Shown in pieces: positions 44,775-52,798 of a stretch of DNA of 64,000 bases (the stretch's first letter is position 1; the number at the start of each line of letters is the position of its first letter). The notes under the pieces were generated by a model. That model saw only the letters and a list, made by a program, of their open reading frames with translations. It had not been told where the DNA came from and made no database searches. The translations under genes were made by a program, and so were the position numbers. The stretch spans positions 248,001-312,000 of the forward strand of contig NZ_JAGGKV010000002.1 in the NCBI RefSeq assembly GCF_017874035.1, written 5' to 3'. This stretch comes from Paenibacillus aceris. Its GTDB lineage: Bacteria > Bacillota > Bacilli > Paenibacillales > NBRC-103111.

Positions 44775-44800
44775 TTGTATCCCAGCTTCCTCATATAAAA

Positions 44801-45000
44801 TAAAAAAACCTTTTAGCTAAGAGCTAAAAGGATCGCGTGCAGAAAGAATCCAATGATCCTTCTGTCTCGGTCCCGTAAGGCTCAGAGCAGAATCCAACAT
44901 CTTGTTACTCATTATTTGGCTAAAATTAACCCTTGTACTGTGCTTGTATAGCAGCAAGTGCAGTTCCTTTAAGGATACCGCCTCGCTATTCAATTATACC
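44801..45000 (-). promoter_or_regulatory. panBCD leader RNA with promoter, antiterminator and terminator (candidate pan motif)
   Basis: On the minus strand an extended -10 promoter TGGTATAAT (45000-44993) is followed by a leader of about 190 bases. The 3' end has a strong terminator: CCTTTTAGCT (44831-44822) with AGCTAAAAGG (44818-44809) and T-run to 44801. Upstream AGAAGGATC (44863-44855) can instead pair with GATCCTTTT (44834-44826), which takes the 5' arm of the terminator. Two similar stem-loops with bulged purines precede it (around 44965-44930 and 44895-44855). I recall a conserved pan RNA motif upstream of panBCD in Firmicutes with tandem bulged-A stems; this fits, but I could not test its consensus. 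Confidence 0.7.
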
Positions 45001-45032
45001 AAACGGAGCTTCCAATTGATACCTTAACTTTT

Positions 45033-46001
45033 TCACCGTAGTTCAATATCACCGGAATAGACTTTGATCTTCTCACCGTTCTCGGTAATCACCGTCAGCG
45101 CGCCTGAATCGTCCAATGAGTCGGCAAAGCCTTCAATCACGCCATTAGGCGTATAGGTACGAATAGGACGTTTGAGGGTAACGCTTAGGGCTTCCCAAAG
45201 CAGTCGAATGGGTGAAAACCCTTCTTCCAAATACAAGGCGTACAACTCTTCAAATTCTAAGAGAAATTCTTGTACCAAAGTCTCTCTCTTAATTTCAGTC
45301 CCTGATTCAATCGCAAGCGAAGTAGCTACTTTCCTCAGCTCCTCCGGATAATCGTCCACCTTCAGATTCACACTGATGCCAATTCCCGCAATAACATACT
45401 TGAGACGCTCGTCTTCACCGCTGCTTTCCAGCAAAATACCGCTGACTTTCTTCCCTTTTATCAGCAAATCATTCGGCCATTTGATGCCGATGTCAACGCG
45501 GCAGACCTTCTGGATCGACCGGCAAAGTGCGACAGCGCTTAGCAGTGTAAGCTGCGGCATGAAGTAAACCGGTACTCTAGGAGTTAGCACCAAACTCATC
45601 CATATGCCTTTACCGGCCGGAGAATGCCACGCACGGCCCATTCGGCCACGTCCGGCTGTCTGTGCCTCGGCAAGCACTAACGTGCCTTCAGGAGCGCCTG
45701 AAGCGACCAGAGAATGCGCGATCGTCTGGGTGGAATCAACTTCCCCATAGATATGAACCTTTTGTCCAAGCACCTTCGTTCTCATGCCCTGCAGCAGCTC
45801 AGTCACCTGCCATTTATCCGGCTTGCTCACCAGCCTGTAGCCTTTTCGCGGGGCGGCTTCAAATTCATAGCCTGCCGCGCGAAGCTCCTCGATATGCTTC
45901 CATATGGCTGTTCGGCTCACGTTCAATCTGCGGCTGATTTCCTCACCGGAAACGTAAGCCTCCGGGGATTCCTGGAAAAGCTCTAATATCCGCTCATTCA
46001 T
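45033..46001 (-). CDS. birA: Biotin operon repressor / biotin-[acetyl-CoA-carboxylase] ligase
   Basis: Bifunctional protein of 322 residues. It has an N-terminal winged helix (about 1-60, SGEEISRRLNVSRTAIWKHI) that binds biotin operators and a ligase core that makes biotinyl-AMP and biotinylates carboxylases (GRGRMGRAWHSPAGKGIWMS shown as GRGRMGRAW and AGKGIWMSLVL; IKWPNDLLIKGKKVSGIL; GIGISVNL). The start is ATG 46001 with GGAG 9 bases upstream; the in-frame GTG at 46010 overlaps the ribosome site. It is separated from cca by a terminator and likely has its own promoter. Confidence 0.95.
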   Translation of the reverse strand: MNERILELFQESPEAYVSGEEISRRLNVSRTAIWKHIEELRAAGYEFEAAPRKGYRLVSKPDKWQVTELLQGMRTKVLGQKVHIYGEVDSTQTIAHSLVASGAPEGTLVLAEAQTAGRGRMGRAWHSPAGKGIWMSLVLTPRVPVYFMPQLTLLSAVALCRSIQKVCRVDIGIKWPNDLLIKGKKVSGILLESSGEDERLKYVIAGIGISVNLKVDDYPEELRKVATSLAIESGTEIKRETLVQEFLLEFEELYALYLEEGFSPIRLLWEALSVTLKRPIRTYTPNGVIEGFADSLDDSGALTVITENGEKIKVYSGDIELR

Positions 46002-46035
46002 CTTTCTCACTCCAATTAATTGACTTCTTCAAGAC

Positions 46036-46065
46036 TCTATTTAGGGAACTTCAGTCCTCTATTTA
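46036..46065. repeat. Copy of a short dispersed intergenic repeat (birA leader)
   Basis: On the minus strand this reads AATAGAGGACTGAAGTTCCC then TAAATAGAG. It shares the GGAC-x3/4-AGTTCCC-T core with copies at 52660 and 52711 and with fragments near 10080 and 10220. It lies between cca and birA. Confidence 0.5.
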
Positions 46066-46101
46066 TGCAAAGTAAACAAACTTATACTTTCTTTTCTACT
46101 G

Positions 46102-46139
46102 AAAAAACCACGCGCGCTGCTACTTCGCAGCACGCGCGG
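46102..46139 (-). terminator. Strong terminator embedded in the cca 3' end
   Basis: CCGCGCGTGCTGC and GCAGCGCGCGTGG pair over 13 bases (two wobbles) with a 6-base loop, then TTTTTT on the minus strand. The cca stop codon TAG (46122-46120) sits at the edge of the loop, so the 5' arm encodes the last residues of Cca. Confidence 0.92.
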
Positions 46140-47442
46140 CCTGTAGAAGAGATTCCCGCTCGTTCGGCATTTCCCCGAGCGCGGTTCGTTCAAGCAAGAA
46201 CTGCAGCAGCTTGCCCATCCATGGGCCCGGCTGCATGCCGAGCTCCGACGCCAAATCCTTGCCGGATATGGCGAGCTCCTTGAGGCTGAAGCAGGGTACC
46301 TCGCGCAGCCAATCTTCCCCGCGGCGCACCAGCTCCGGCGCTGCTGTGTCAAGAAACAGCGCGAGCTCGCCGCGCTGACCGGCAATCGGCTGCAACACGC
46401 GCAGCAGCCGCAGCAGCGCGCGGGCCGCGGCTTCGCCGCTGCGCACCGCGCGAACCTTCCAGACCCGCTCTAGCGGAGCCGGGTCTGTCTGTAGGGCGGC
46501 GTCCTGCGGATCGCCGCCGCCGCTTAACTGCGCGGCCACCTCCTCGCGCAGGGCCAGCACTGCCCATACCGCGTCGCCATCGGCGCGGGAGAAGGTCAGC
46601 TCCTGGAGCGCCGTGCGGACGATGTCCGCCGGCACCTCCAGGAGCATCAGCAGCATCGACCAGCGGTCATGCTGCTCTTCCAACGCGCTGACAGCGTCCA
46701 GCGCGTTGTCCCAGGCGAGCCAGCGCTCAAAAGGCAGCGGAAGCTGCTTTTTGAGGTACGCCGTGAGGCGGCTCGCCAGGAGCAGCCGCACAGCCCGCGC
46801 GGGGGCTGGGCCGTCGATCATGCGTTGGAGCTCGCTGCGCACGCGCTCCATGGCGATATGGCGCAGCAGCGGGGCTTGCGCAAGCAGCGCCTGCCACGTG
46901 CTCTCTTCGACCTGCAGCTCGTAGGTCGAAGCAAAACGAATACAGCGAAGCATGCGCAGCGCATCTTCGCCGAAGCGCTCTTCCGCTTTGCCTACGCAGC
47001 GGAGGACGCCTAAAGCGAGATCCTTTTGCCCTTCAAAAGGATCGACAACATTCCCCGCGCCGTCCATCGCCATCGCGTTCATCGTAAAATCGCGCCGCTT
47101 CAAATCCTCCGTCAGATCAGAGATGTAGGCGACAGAGGACGGGCGGCGGAAACCTTCATACTCCGCTTCCTTACGGAACGTCGTCACCTCATACGTCCCC
47201 TGCTGGAGGATGACCGTAACGGTTCCGTGTTGAAGCCCTGTCGGCGCGGTCCGCGGGAAGCAGGCAATGACCTGCTCAGGCAAAGCGGATGTTGCAATAT
47301 CGATATCTTTAATCGGCCGGTCAAGCACGGCATCCCTTACACAGCCGCCTACAAGGTAGGCTTCATAGCCTGCCTCTGTAAGCTTTTCCAGCACGTAGGA
47401 TGCGCCTCGATCTTTCTCCAATATTTTTCCTGCATCCAACAT
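46120..47442 (-). CDS. cca: CCA-adding tRNA nucleotidyltransferase
   Basis: Adds or repairs the 3' CCA of tRNA. The 440 residues are a class II nucleotidyltransferase: YLVGGCVRDAVLDRPIKDIDIATSA region with GGCVRD and the catalytic DIDIATSA (about residues 32-53), KRRDFTMNAMAMD and EDALRMLRCIRFAS. The C-terminal body and tail domains are very rich in Ala, Arg and Glu because the DNA is GC-rich (well above the window average). It lies 26 bases after bshA. A terminator that overlaps its stop closes the long mazG-to-cca run. Confidence 0.95.
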   Translation of the reverse strand: MLDAGKILEKDRGASYVLEKLTEAGYEAYLVGGCVRDAVLDRPIKDIDIATSALPEQVIACFPRTAPTGLQHGTVTVILQQGTYEVTTFRKEAEYEGFRRPSSVAYISDLTEDLKRRDFTMNAMAMDGAGNVVDPFEGQKDLALGVLRCVGKAEERFGEDALRMLRCIRFASTYELQVEESTWQALLAQAPLLRHIAMERVRSELQRMIDGPAPARAVRLLLASRLTAYLKKQLPLPFERWLAWDNALDAVSALEEQHDRWSMLLMLLEVPADIVRTALQELTFSRADGDAVWAVLALREEVAAQLSGGGDPQDAALQTDPAPLERVWKVRAVRSGEAAARALLRLLRVLQPIAGQRGELALFLDTAAPELVRRGEDWLREVPCFSLKELAISGKDLASELGMQPGPWMGKLLQFLLERTALGEMPNERESLLQAARAAK

Positions 47443-47468
47443 GTTACTCCTATCCAGCTTTCCTACTC

Positions 47469-48641
47469 TTATTGACAGGATGAAGCTGTAATGCGATGAG
47501 ATTCCGGAAGCTCTCTTCCCAATACGCGATAATAAATTTCCTCATATTGCAAGGTCGTAATATCATTGCAGAACGTATATCTGGCACGGTTCAAACAATT
47601 TTGCACCACTTGTTCGTAATGCACCTGGTTACTAAGCAAGTTCACCGCATGCTCTGCCATTGTGTCCGTGTCGCCCACTTCAGCAAGATAGCCGGTTTCC
47701 CCATGTGTTATCAACTCAGGAATCCCTCCTGCATTTGAGCCAATGGTCGGTACGCCGCAGGCCATAGCTTCCAGTGCGACGAGCCCGAAACTCTCTTTCT
47801 CTGAAGGCAGCAGCATCACATCCGCAAGCGAAATCACCTGCGAAACGTCATCCTGCTTGCCGCAGAACGTGACTTTATCGCTCAGACCCAGCTCCTTAAC
47901 CTTAGCTATCATTTTAGACAAATCAGGACCTTCCCCGACAAACAAAAGACGCGAAGGAATCTTCTTGCTTACTTTTGCAAAGATATCCACGACATCCTGA
48001 ACCCGTTTGACCGGTCTGAAGTTAGAGATATGAATAAGAATCTTCTCTTCCGGTCTTGCGAACTCGCCTCTGAGCTTCGTAATATCCCGCGGGTAATACA
48101 CCCGTTTATCGACGAAGTTATATGTTAAATCGATATCCCGGTCAATATCCAGTGATTCCCTTGTTTCTTTAATTAAATCCTTCGACACAGCCGTAACCGC
48201 ATCGCTTTCATTAATTGCATAGCGAATCAAATCCGAAATGGATTGATCTTGACCGAGAACCGTTATATCCGTTCCATGCAACGTAGTTACGACTTTCAGC
48301 TTGCTTCCGACCATCTGCTTTGCAAGCAATGCACATACCGCATGCGGAATTGCATAATGAACATGCAGCAGATCCAGCTCTTCCATCTTGGCGACCTGTG
48401 CAAGTTTGCTTGCAAGGGAAAGATCGTAAGGCGGATAACGGAAAACATAATACTGACTGACTTCCACTTCATGATAAAAAATATTTTTATGAAATTTACC
48501 CAAGCGAAACGGCATGCTGTGAGTAATAAAATGAACCTCATGCCCTTTTTCGGCAAGCAGCTTGCCTAGTTCGGTAGCAACAACTCCTGAACCGCCTAAC
48601 GTTGGATAACACGTGATGCCAATTTTAAGTTTGTCGTTCAT
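47469..48641 (-). CDS. bshA: N-acetyl-alpha-D-glucosaminyl L-malate synthase (bacillithiol step 1)
   Basis: GT4 glycosyltransferase joining GlcNAc and L-malate, the first step of bacillithiol synthesis. The 390 residues show the BshA start KIGITCYPTLGGSGVVATELGK, HVHYAIPHAV, TTLHGTDITVLG, SNFRPVKRVQDV and the donor motif PSEKESFGLVALEAMACGVP (as EKESFGLVALEAMACG). It is 19 bases downstream of bshB1, giving a two-step thiol-cofactor unit. GAGGTG precedes the ATG. Confidence 0.96.
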   Translation of the reverse strand: MNDKLKIGITCYPTLGGSGVVATELGKLLAEKGHEVHFITHSMPFRLGKFHKNIFYHEVEVSQYYVFRYPPYDLSLASKLAQVAKMEELDLLHVHYAIPHAVCALLAKQMVGSKLKVVTTLHGTDITVLGQDQSISDLIRYAINESDAVTAVSKDLIKETRESLDIDRDIDLTYNFVDKRVYYPRDITKLRGEFARPEEKILIHISNFRPVKRVQDVVDIFAKVSKKIPSRLLFVGEGPDLSKMIAKVKELGLSDKVTFCGKQDDVSQVISLADVMLLPSEKESFGLVALEAMACGVPTIGSNAGGIPELITHGETGYLAEVGDTDTMAEHAVNLLSNQVHYEQVVQNCLNRARYTFCNDITTLQYEEIYYRVLGRELPESHRITASSCQ

Positions 48642-48660
48642 ATTGCACCTCTTTCCCCGA

Positions 48661-49353
48661 TCAATCGAATCGATCTACCAGCAATGGCAGCTTAGAGACG
48701 AAACCTTCTGCATACTGAATCATCCGCTTCTGTCCCATAAGGCGATCGCGAGCTTCTACACGTTCTACATAGCCTTGATTGAGCGGTGTCGCTACTGTGC
48801 CTTGACCAGTAATAAATTGCGAGCGGTAGGCGCTCAGTGCGGCCGTTTTGGTCTCGTAATAATCGGTTACATCTACAATAAAGTCAGCATCATACACATC
48901 GTTAATAAAATAGAAATACATCTGCTCCACATTAACCGGTTCAGTCTCCGGTAAATATTTGCGCAGCTTTGCATTAAAAACAGCTTCTTGAATAAGTGTC
49001 GAGCAAGCAATATGATCAGGATGACGATCCTGCCAATAAGGAGCGAATACGATTCTTGGCTTAAACTTCCGAATTTCCGCGGTTATCCGCTCAATATGTT
49101 CAGGTGTCACATACAAGCCTCGATCCGGAAGGCCCAGATTCGTTCGTACACGCAATCCCAATATTTTAGCAGCCTGCTCAGCTTCTTCTATCCTCGTCTC
49201 TACGGTTCCGTTGGAGGACATTTCCGCATAAGTTAAATCACATATACCCACTCGAGAGCCTAGAGCGGTATGCTTCGCAATCGTTCCGGCCATCCCAATC
49301 TCGGCATCGTCCGCATGTGCGCCAAAAATAAGAATATCTAGTTGTTCGCTCAT
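48661..49353 (-). CDS. bshB1: Bacillithiol biosynthesis deacetylase BshB1
   Basis: Zinc deacetylase that turns GlcNAc-malate into GlcN-malate. The LmbE-like fold is shown by LIFGAHADDAEIGMAGTI with His13, Asp15 and Asp16, then RDRHPDH-type motif QDRHPDHIACS supplying the third ligand. The start is ATG 49353, one base after the mgsA stop, giving 230 residues; the longer open frame that runs back into mgsA has no support. The tight spacing to mgsA is intriguing, since bacillithiol takes part in methylglyoxal detoxification in Bacillus. Confidence 0.95.
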   Translation of the reverse strand: MSEQLDILIFGAHADDAEIGMAGTIAKHTALGSRVGICDLTYAEMSSNGTVETRIEEAEQAAKILGLRVRTNLGLPDRGLYVTPEHIERITAEIRKFKPRIVFAPYWQDRHPDHIACSTLIQEAVFNAKLRKYLPETEPVNVEQMYFYFINDVYDADFIVDVTDYYETKTAALSAYRSQFITGQGTVATPLNQGYVERVEARDRLMGQKRMIQYAEGFVSKLPLLVDRFD

Positions 49354-49354
49354 C

Positions 49355-49774
49355 TTATTCAAGTCCCGGCTTATATTTATGTACGAGTTCTCTCCATGCA
49401 AAATCCCCGCGATCCAGCGCTTTTACGAGGATTTCCGCCGTAGCGATATTGGTCGCACACGGGATTCCCTGAACGTCGCATAAGCGCAAGAGTGCAATAA
49501 TATCCGGCTCATGCGGCTGCGCCATCAGCGGATCGCGTAAGAAGATAATTAAATCCATCTCATTCTGTGCAACCAGAGCGCCGATCTGCTGGTCTCCTCC
49601 AAGTGGACCTGACATAAAGCGATGAACATCGAGCTTTGTATTATCCATAATCCTCTGCCCTGTCGTGCCTGTTCCATATAATTTGTGTCCAGCGAAAACA
49701 TGCTCATAGGCCGTAACGAAGTTCACCATTTCATCTTTCTTGCGGTCGTGAGCAATTAGCGCGATATTTAACAT
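49355..49774 (-). CDS. mgsA: Methylglyoxal synthase
   Basis: Converts dihydroxyacetone phosphate to methylglyoxal and phosphate. The 139 residues start [17 protein letters not shown]; active-site parts are [18 protein letters not shown] (catalytic Asp) and [15 protein letters not shown]. The start is ATG 49774; the in-frame GTG at 49786 overlaps the ribosome site GGGGAG. It lies 26 bases after dapB and is followed at once by bshB1. Confidence 0.97.
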   Translation of the reverse strand: MLNIALIAHDRKKDEMVNFVTAYEHVFAGHKLYGTGTTGQRIMDNTKLDVHRFMSGPLGGDQQIGALVAQNEMDLIIFLRDPLMAQPHEPDIIALLRLCDVQGIPCATNIATAEILVKALDRGDFAWRELVHKYKPGLE

Positions 49775-49800
49775 TCTGACTTCCACTCCCCTAGTGCTTC

Positions 49801-50604
49801 TTAATCTATAAAATGCTCGAATCCATAAATCATGCCGCTATATGTCATGACTTTACGCACAGCAATCGCAACACCCGGCATATAGGCTGCACGGTCATAA
49901 GAGTCATGTCTAATCTTAAGCGCCTGCCCTTGTTCTGCCATAATTACTTCCTGTTGAGCAAAAATACCAGGTAAACGTACGCTATGTATTCTAAACCCAT
50001 TGTAATACCCGCCGCGTGAACCTTCAATTGTTTCTTCTTCTTTCGGATTGCCTTGTCTAAGCTCTTCTCTGACTTCCGAAATAAGCTCTGCGGTTTTCAC
50101 AGAAGTTCCTGATGGCGCGTCCAACTTCTGGTCGCCATGATACTCGATAATTTCTAAATGAGGGAAGTATTTGGATGCTTGCGCTGCAAATCTCATCATT
50201 AAAATCGCGCCAATGGAGAAATTAGGAGCAATAAGTCCGCCAATTTCTTTTTCCTGACACTGCTTGTCCAACTCAGCAATATCTTGCGGCGTAAATCCGG
50301 TTGTCCCCATAACAGGGCGAATGCCCAAACGAATCGCCAAACTTGTATGCGAAAACGCTGTTTGCGGTCCTGTAAAGTCCACTAATACATCCGGTTTGGA
50401 TTCCGTCAAGGCAAGCTCCAAATCATTGCTCATTTTGACGCCACATTCTTCGAACCCTACCATTCTTCCAAGATCAATTGGGCCAGAGGAGCGGCCAACT
50501 CCCGCCACTAATTCCATATCGGACTCCGTGAGTACGGTCTTCACAACCTCTCTCCCCATTCTTCCACTTGCCCCAATGACGGCTACTCGTATTTTACGAT
50601 CCAT
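49801..50604 (-). CDS. dapB: 4-hydroxy-tetrahydrodipicolinate reductase
   Basis: Lysine/diaminopimelate pathway reductase; it also feeds dipicolinate in spore formers. The 267 residues have the NAD(P) motif [32 protein letters not shown] and [10 protein letters not shown]. In the substrate motif [15 protein letters not shown] the first His and the Lys are kept, but the second of the usual paired histidines is Gly. AAAGGAG precedes the ATG. It belongs to the run mazG-TPR-dapB-mgsA-bshB1-bshA-cca. Confidence 0.95.
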   Translation of the reverse strand: MDRKIRVAVIGASGRMGREVVKTVLTESDMELVAGVGRSSGPIDLGRMVGFEECGVKMSNDLELALTESKPDVLVDFTGPQTAFSHTSLAIRLGIRPVMGTTGFTPQDIAELDKQCQEKEIGGLIAPNFSIGAILMMRFAAQASKYFPHLEIIEYHGDQKLDAPSGTSVKTAELISEVREELRQGNPKEEETIEGSRGGYYNGFRIHSVRLPGIFAQQEVIMAEQGQALKIRHDSYDRAAYMPGVAIAVRKVMTYSGMIYGFEHFID

Positions 50605-50631
50605 AATGATTGTTTCTCCTTTGTATATGTT

Positions 50632-51141
50632 TCAATATCTATTGTTCATCTTTTGCTGGTAGCGAGCAGCCTGCTGCTTTGCCAATTCGTGATTCGGCTC
50701 TAATCTTATCGCTTCCATCACGGTTTGATAGGCTCTCCCATAATCATTCCGGAAGGCAAAAACTTCGCCTAGTATTAGATAGGCTTCGATCGCCAGAGGA
50801 TCGAGGACTATCGCTTCCTTCAGTAAGAAAATCGCTCGTTCCGCATGTTCCGTTTGTGTGCTTAACTGCCTTTGAGCTTTCTCGACCAATTCTCTGGCGT
50901 GCAGCACTTGCAAATGATAGCGGTGAGCTTCATTCTCCTCTTCGAGCTGGGCAGCTATTGAAGCGTGTTCGATGGCACTGCTCAACTTGTTGCTTCTTGC
51001 ATAAGTTATCGATAGTTTGTAGTGATAGGCAGCATTGTTTGGCTCTGCAGCTATTGCTTTTTCAAACCATTCGATGGCTTTCTCAAAGTCTTGTGAAAGT
51101 ATGGATTCGTATGCTTTCTGTATTTGATTTTCTCCATTCAT
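50632..51141 (-). CDS. TPR-repeat protein (169 aa)
   Basis: Three to four tetratricopeptide repeats cover most of the protein (FEKAIEWFEKAIAAEPNNAAYHYKLSITYA shown as FEKAIEWFEKAIAAEPNN and YHYKLSITYA; AIFLLKEAIVLDPLAIEAYL; YQTVMEAIRLEPNHELA). There is no signal peptide. It is probably a scaffold or adaptor. It has TAAGGAGG before the ATG and lies 27 bases before dapB and 62 bases after the MazG-like gene, so it is part of the same run. Confidence 0.82.
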   Translation of the reverse strand: MNGENQIQKAYESILSQDFEKAIEWFEKAIAAEPNNAAYHYKLSITYARSNKLSSAIEHASIAAQLEEENEAHRYHLQVLHARELVEKAQRQLSTQTEHAERAIFLLKEAIVLDPLAIEAYLILGEVFAFRNDYGRAYQTVMEAIRLEPNHELAKQQAARYQQKMNNRY

Positions 51142-51203
51142 CTGCCCATCCTCCTTATCGAAAGTGAGTTTCCCGTTAGTGGGGATGGTATAGTTTATGA
51201 AGG

Positions 51204-51542
51204 TTATGTAGTTTCGGTGTTAATTTTAGTCCATCTACCTGCATCTCGCGTATTGAACTTATGCATGATTTTATCATGCGCCTCAGTCAAATCAATACCG
51301 AGCGAGTTCGCGAAGCAGATCGTAATAAACATAATATCGCCAAGCTCCAGTTCAATGGAATTATCCGCTTCTGTGCTTTTTTTGGGTTTTTCTCCGTAGG
51401 TATGGTTCACCTCGCGGGCTAATTCCCCCACTTCTTCAGACATTCTTGCCAACATAGCCAAAGGACTGAAATATCCTTCTTTGAACTGGGAAATATAAGT
51501 ATCGACTTCTTTCTGTATATCTTTAAGCGTACGTTCCGACAT
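51204..51542 (-). CDS. MazG-type nucleotide pyrophosphohydrolase (112 aa)
   Basis: Short MazG-like all-alpha NTP pyrophosphohydrolase, the YpjD type of Bacillus. Magnesium-binding acidic motifs are EEVGELAREVNH (ExxE) and ELGDIMFITICFANSLGIDL (ExxD). These enzymes remove non-canonical or excess dNTPs. The start is ATG 51542 (MSERTLKDI) after AAGAAGGG; the open frame runs further upstream without support. It heads the minus-strand run that ends at cca and matches ypjD in the B. subtilis order. Confidence 0.9.
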   Translation of the reverse strand: MSERTLKDIQKEVDTYISQFKEGYFSPLAMLARMSEEVGELAREVNHTYGEKPKKSTEADNSIELELGDIMFITICFANSLGIDLTEAHDKIMHKFNTRDAGRWTKINTETT

Positions 51543-51655
51543 GTTCACCCTTCTTTCCTTCATCTTCACCAAGATATCATTACTATGTTAAACTAAACAA
51601 GAAAAGTTGACAAATTTTTTTGACAGATGTGAACCAGAGGTTTGGAGGAATAAAA

Positions 51656-52528
51656 ATGATTTTTAGGGAACGATTTGCTGATCGATTTACAAATGTGCTT
51701 GCGATTACAATCGGCACGGCGATTTATGCGTTTGGTTTACACTATTTCGTTATTTCAAATGAGCTTATGGAGGGTGGCGTTACCGGCATCTCCTTGCTTC
51801 TGAAATATGTGCTTAACGTACCTCCATCCATCTCTACATTATTGTGCAATATCCCTTTGTTTTATCTCGGCTGGCGCAATTTTGGGAAAGGCCCCATGCT
51901 GTATACCATTTATGGCGTTGTTGCCTTATCGTTTTTTCTCTGGGTGATGGAACTCCTCATACGCATGAATTGGCTTGTGCCCTTTCATACCACACAGGAT
52001 TACTTTTTAGCCACACTCTATGCAGGGATTACTCTCGGTACAGGACTTGGCCTTGTTTTTCGCTTCGGTGGCACAACAGGCGGCTCAGACATTTTAGCCC
52101 GAATCGGACATAAGAAAAAGGGGTGGAGTGTCGGACAAGTCATCCTCATTATCGATGTAATCGTAATTGGCTCCTCTTTTCTCTATTTACCGAAAGAAAA
52201 GGTCTTATACTCTCTCGTCGCCGTCTTTGTTACTTCACGCATCATTGATTACATATCCGAGGGTGCCTATGCGGCCAAAGCGTTTACTATCATAAGTGAT
52301 GAGGCAGTCTCGTTAGCTGAATCGATCACGAAAGAATTAGACCGCGGAGTAACATTATTTCCCGCCAGGGGAGCCTACTCCGGCAATAATAAAGAAGTCG
52401 TCTACTGCGTCGTTTACCGTCACGAAACGAGGCGTCTTCGCGAGCTCATTCATGCGATCGATCCTCGCGCTTTTATCATTATTGGTGAGGTACATGATGT
52501 GATAGGTGAAGGCTTTAAAGAGAAATAA
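51656..52528 (+). CDS. YitT-family membrane protein (290 aa)
   Basis: Membrane protein of the YitT/YpjC (DUF161 plus DUF2179) family. About five hydrophobic helices lie in residues 10-190, with GGVTGISLL and FGGTTGGSDILARI as family landmarks. A cytoplasmic C-terminal DUF2179 domain (about 205-285) contains GAYSGNNKEVVYCVV. The function is unknown. The start is ATG 51656 behind TTTGGAGG; an upstream in-frame start has no ribosome site. It is the only plus-strand gene from 38.4 kb to the end of the window. Confidence 0.9.
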   Translation: MIFRERFADRFTNVLAITIGTAIYAFGLHYFVISNELMEGGVTGISLLLKYVLNVPPSISTLLCNIPLFYLGWRNFGKGPMLYTIYGVVALSFFLWVMELLIRMNWLVPFHTTQDYFLATLYAGITLGTGLGLVFRFGGTTGGSDILARIGHKKKGWSVGQVILIIDVIVIGSSFLYLPKEKVLYSLVAVFVTSRIIDYISEGAYAAKAFTIISDEAVSLAESITKELDRGVTLFPARGAYSGNNKEVVYCVVYRHETRRLRELIHAIDPRAFIIIGEVHDVIGEGFKEK

Positions 52529-52651
52529 AACACCAAAAAAACCTAGCTTTCGTCGGCTAGTTCCTTTTCTTGTTCGAGCCTGGGGTAGGAATTGGATAGG
52601 GGCTCCAACCGTTTCATGAAATCGTGTTTTTTGAATTTATTAGAGGCGAAA

Positions 52652-52735
52652 TGGCGAATTAACGGACCCTAGTTCCCTCTCCCTCACGTAAAGGGATCTT
52701 TTTAACAAAATAGCGGCCCGTAGTTCCCCTAATAA
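52652..52735 (+). repeat. Two copies of a short dispersed intergenic repeat
   Basis: AACGGACCCTAGTTCCCTCT (52660-52679) and AGCGGCCCGTAGTTCCCCTA (52712-52731) are diverged direct copies about 52 bases apart in the gap between the convergent YitT and ypjB genes. The shared core is CGGxCCxTAGTTCCC. Related copies are in the birA leader and in the 9.9-10.3 kb gap. Confidence 0.6.
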
Positions 52736-52756
52736 ACATAGACATTCTAAAACGCC

Positions 52757-52797
52757 AAAAAAGGTTGAACAGATTTCATAATCTGCTCAACCTTTTA
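52757..52797. terminator. Bidirectional terminator between the YitT gene and ypjB
   Basis: AAAAGGTTGAACAGAT and ATCTGCTCAACCTTTT form a 16-base stem with one mismatch (a G-T wobble on one strand), with A/T runs at both ends. It abuts the ypjB stop. Confidence 0.9.
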
Positions 52798-52798
52798 C

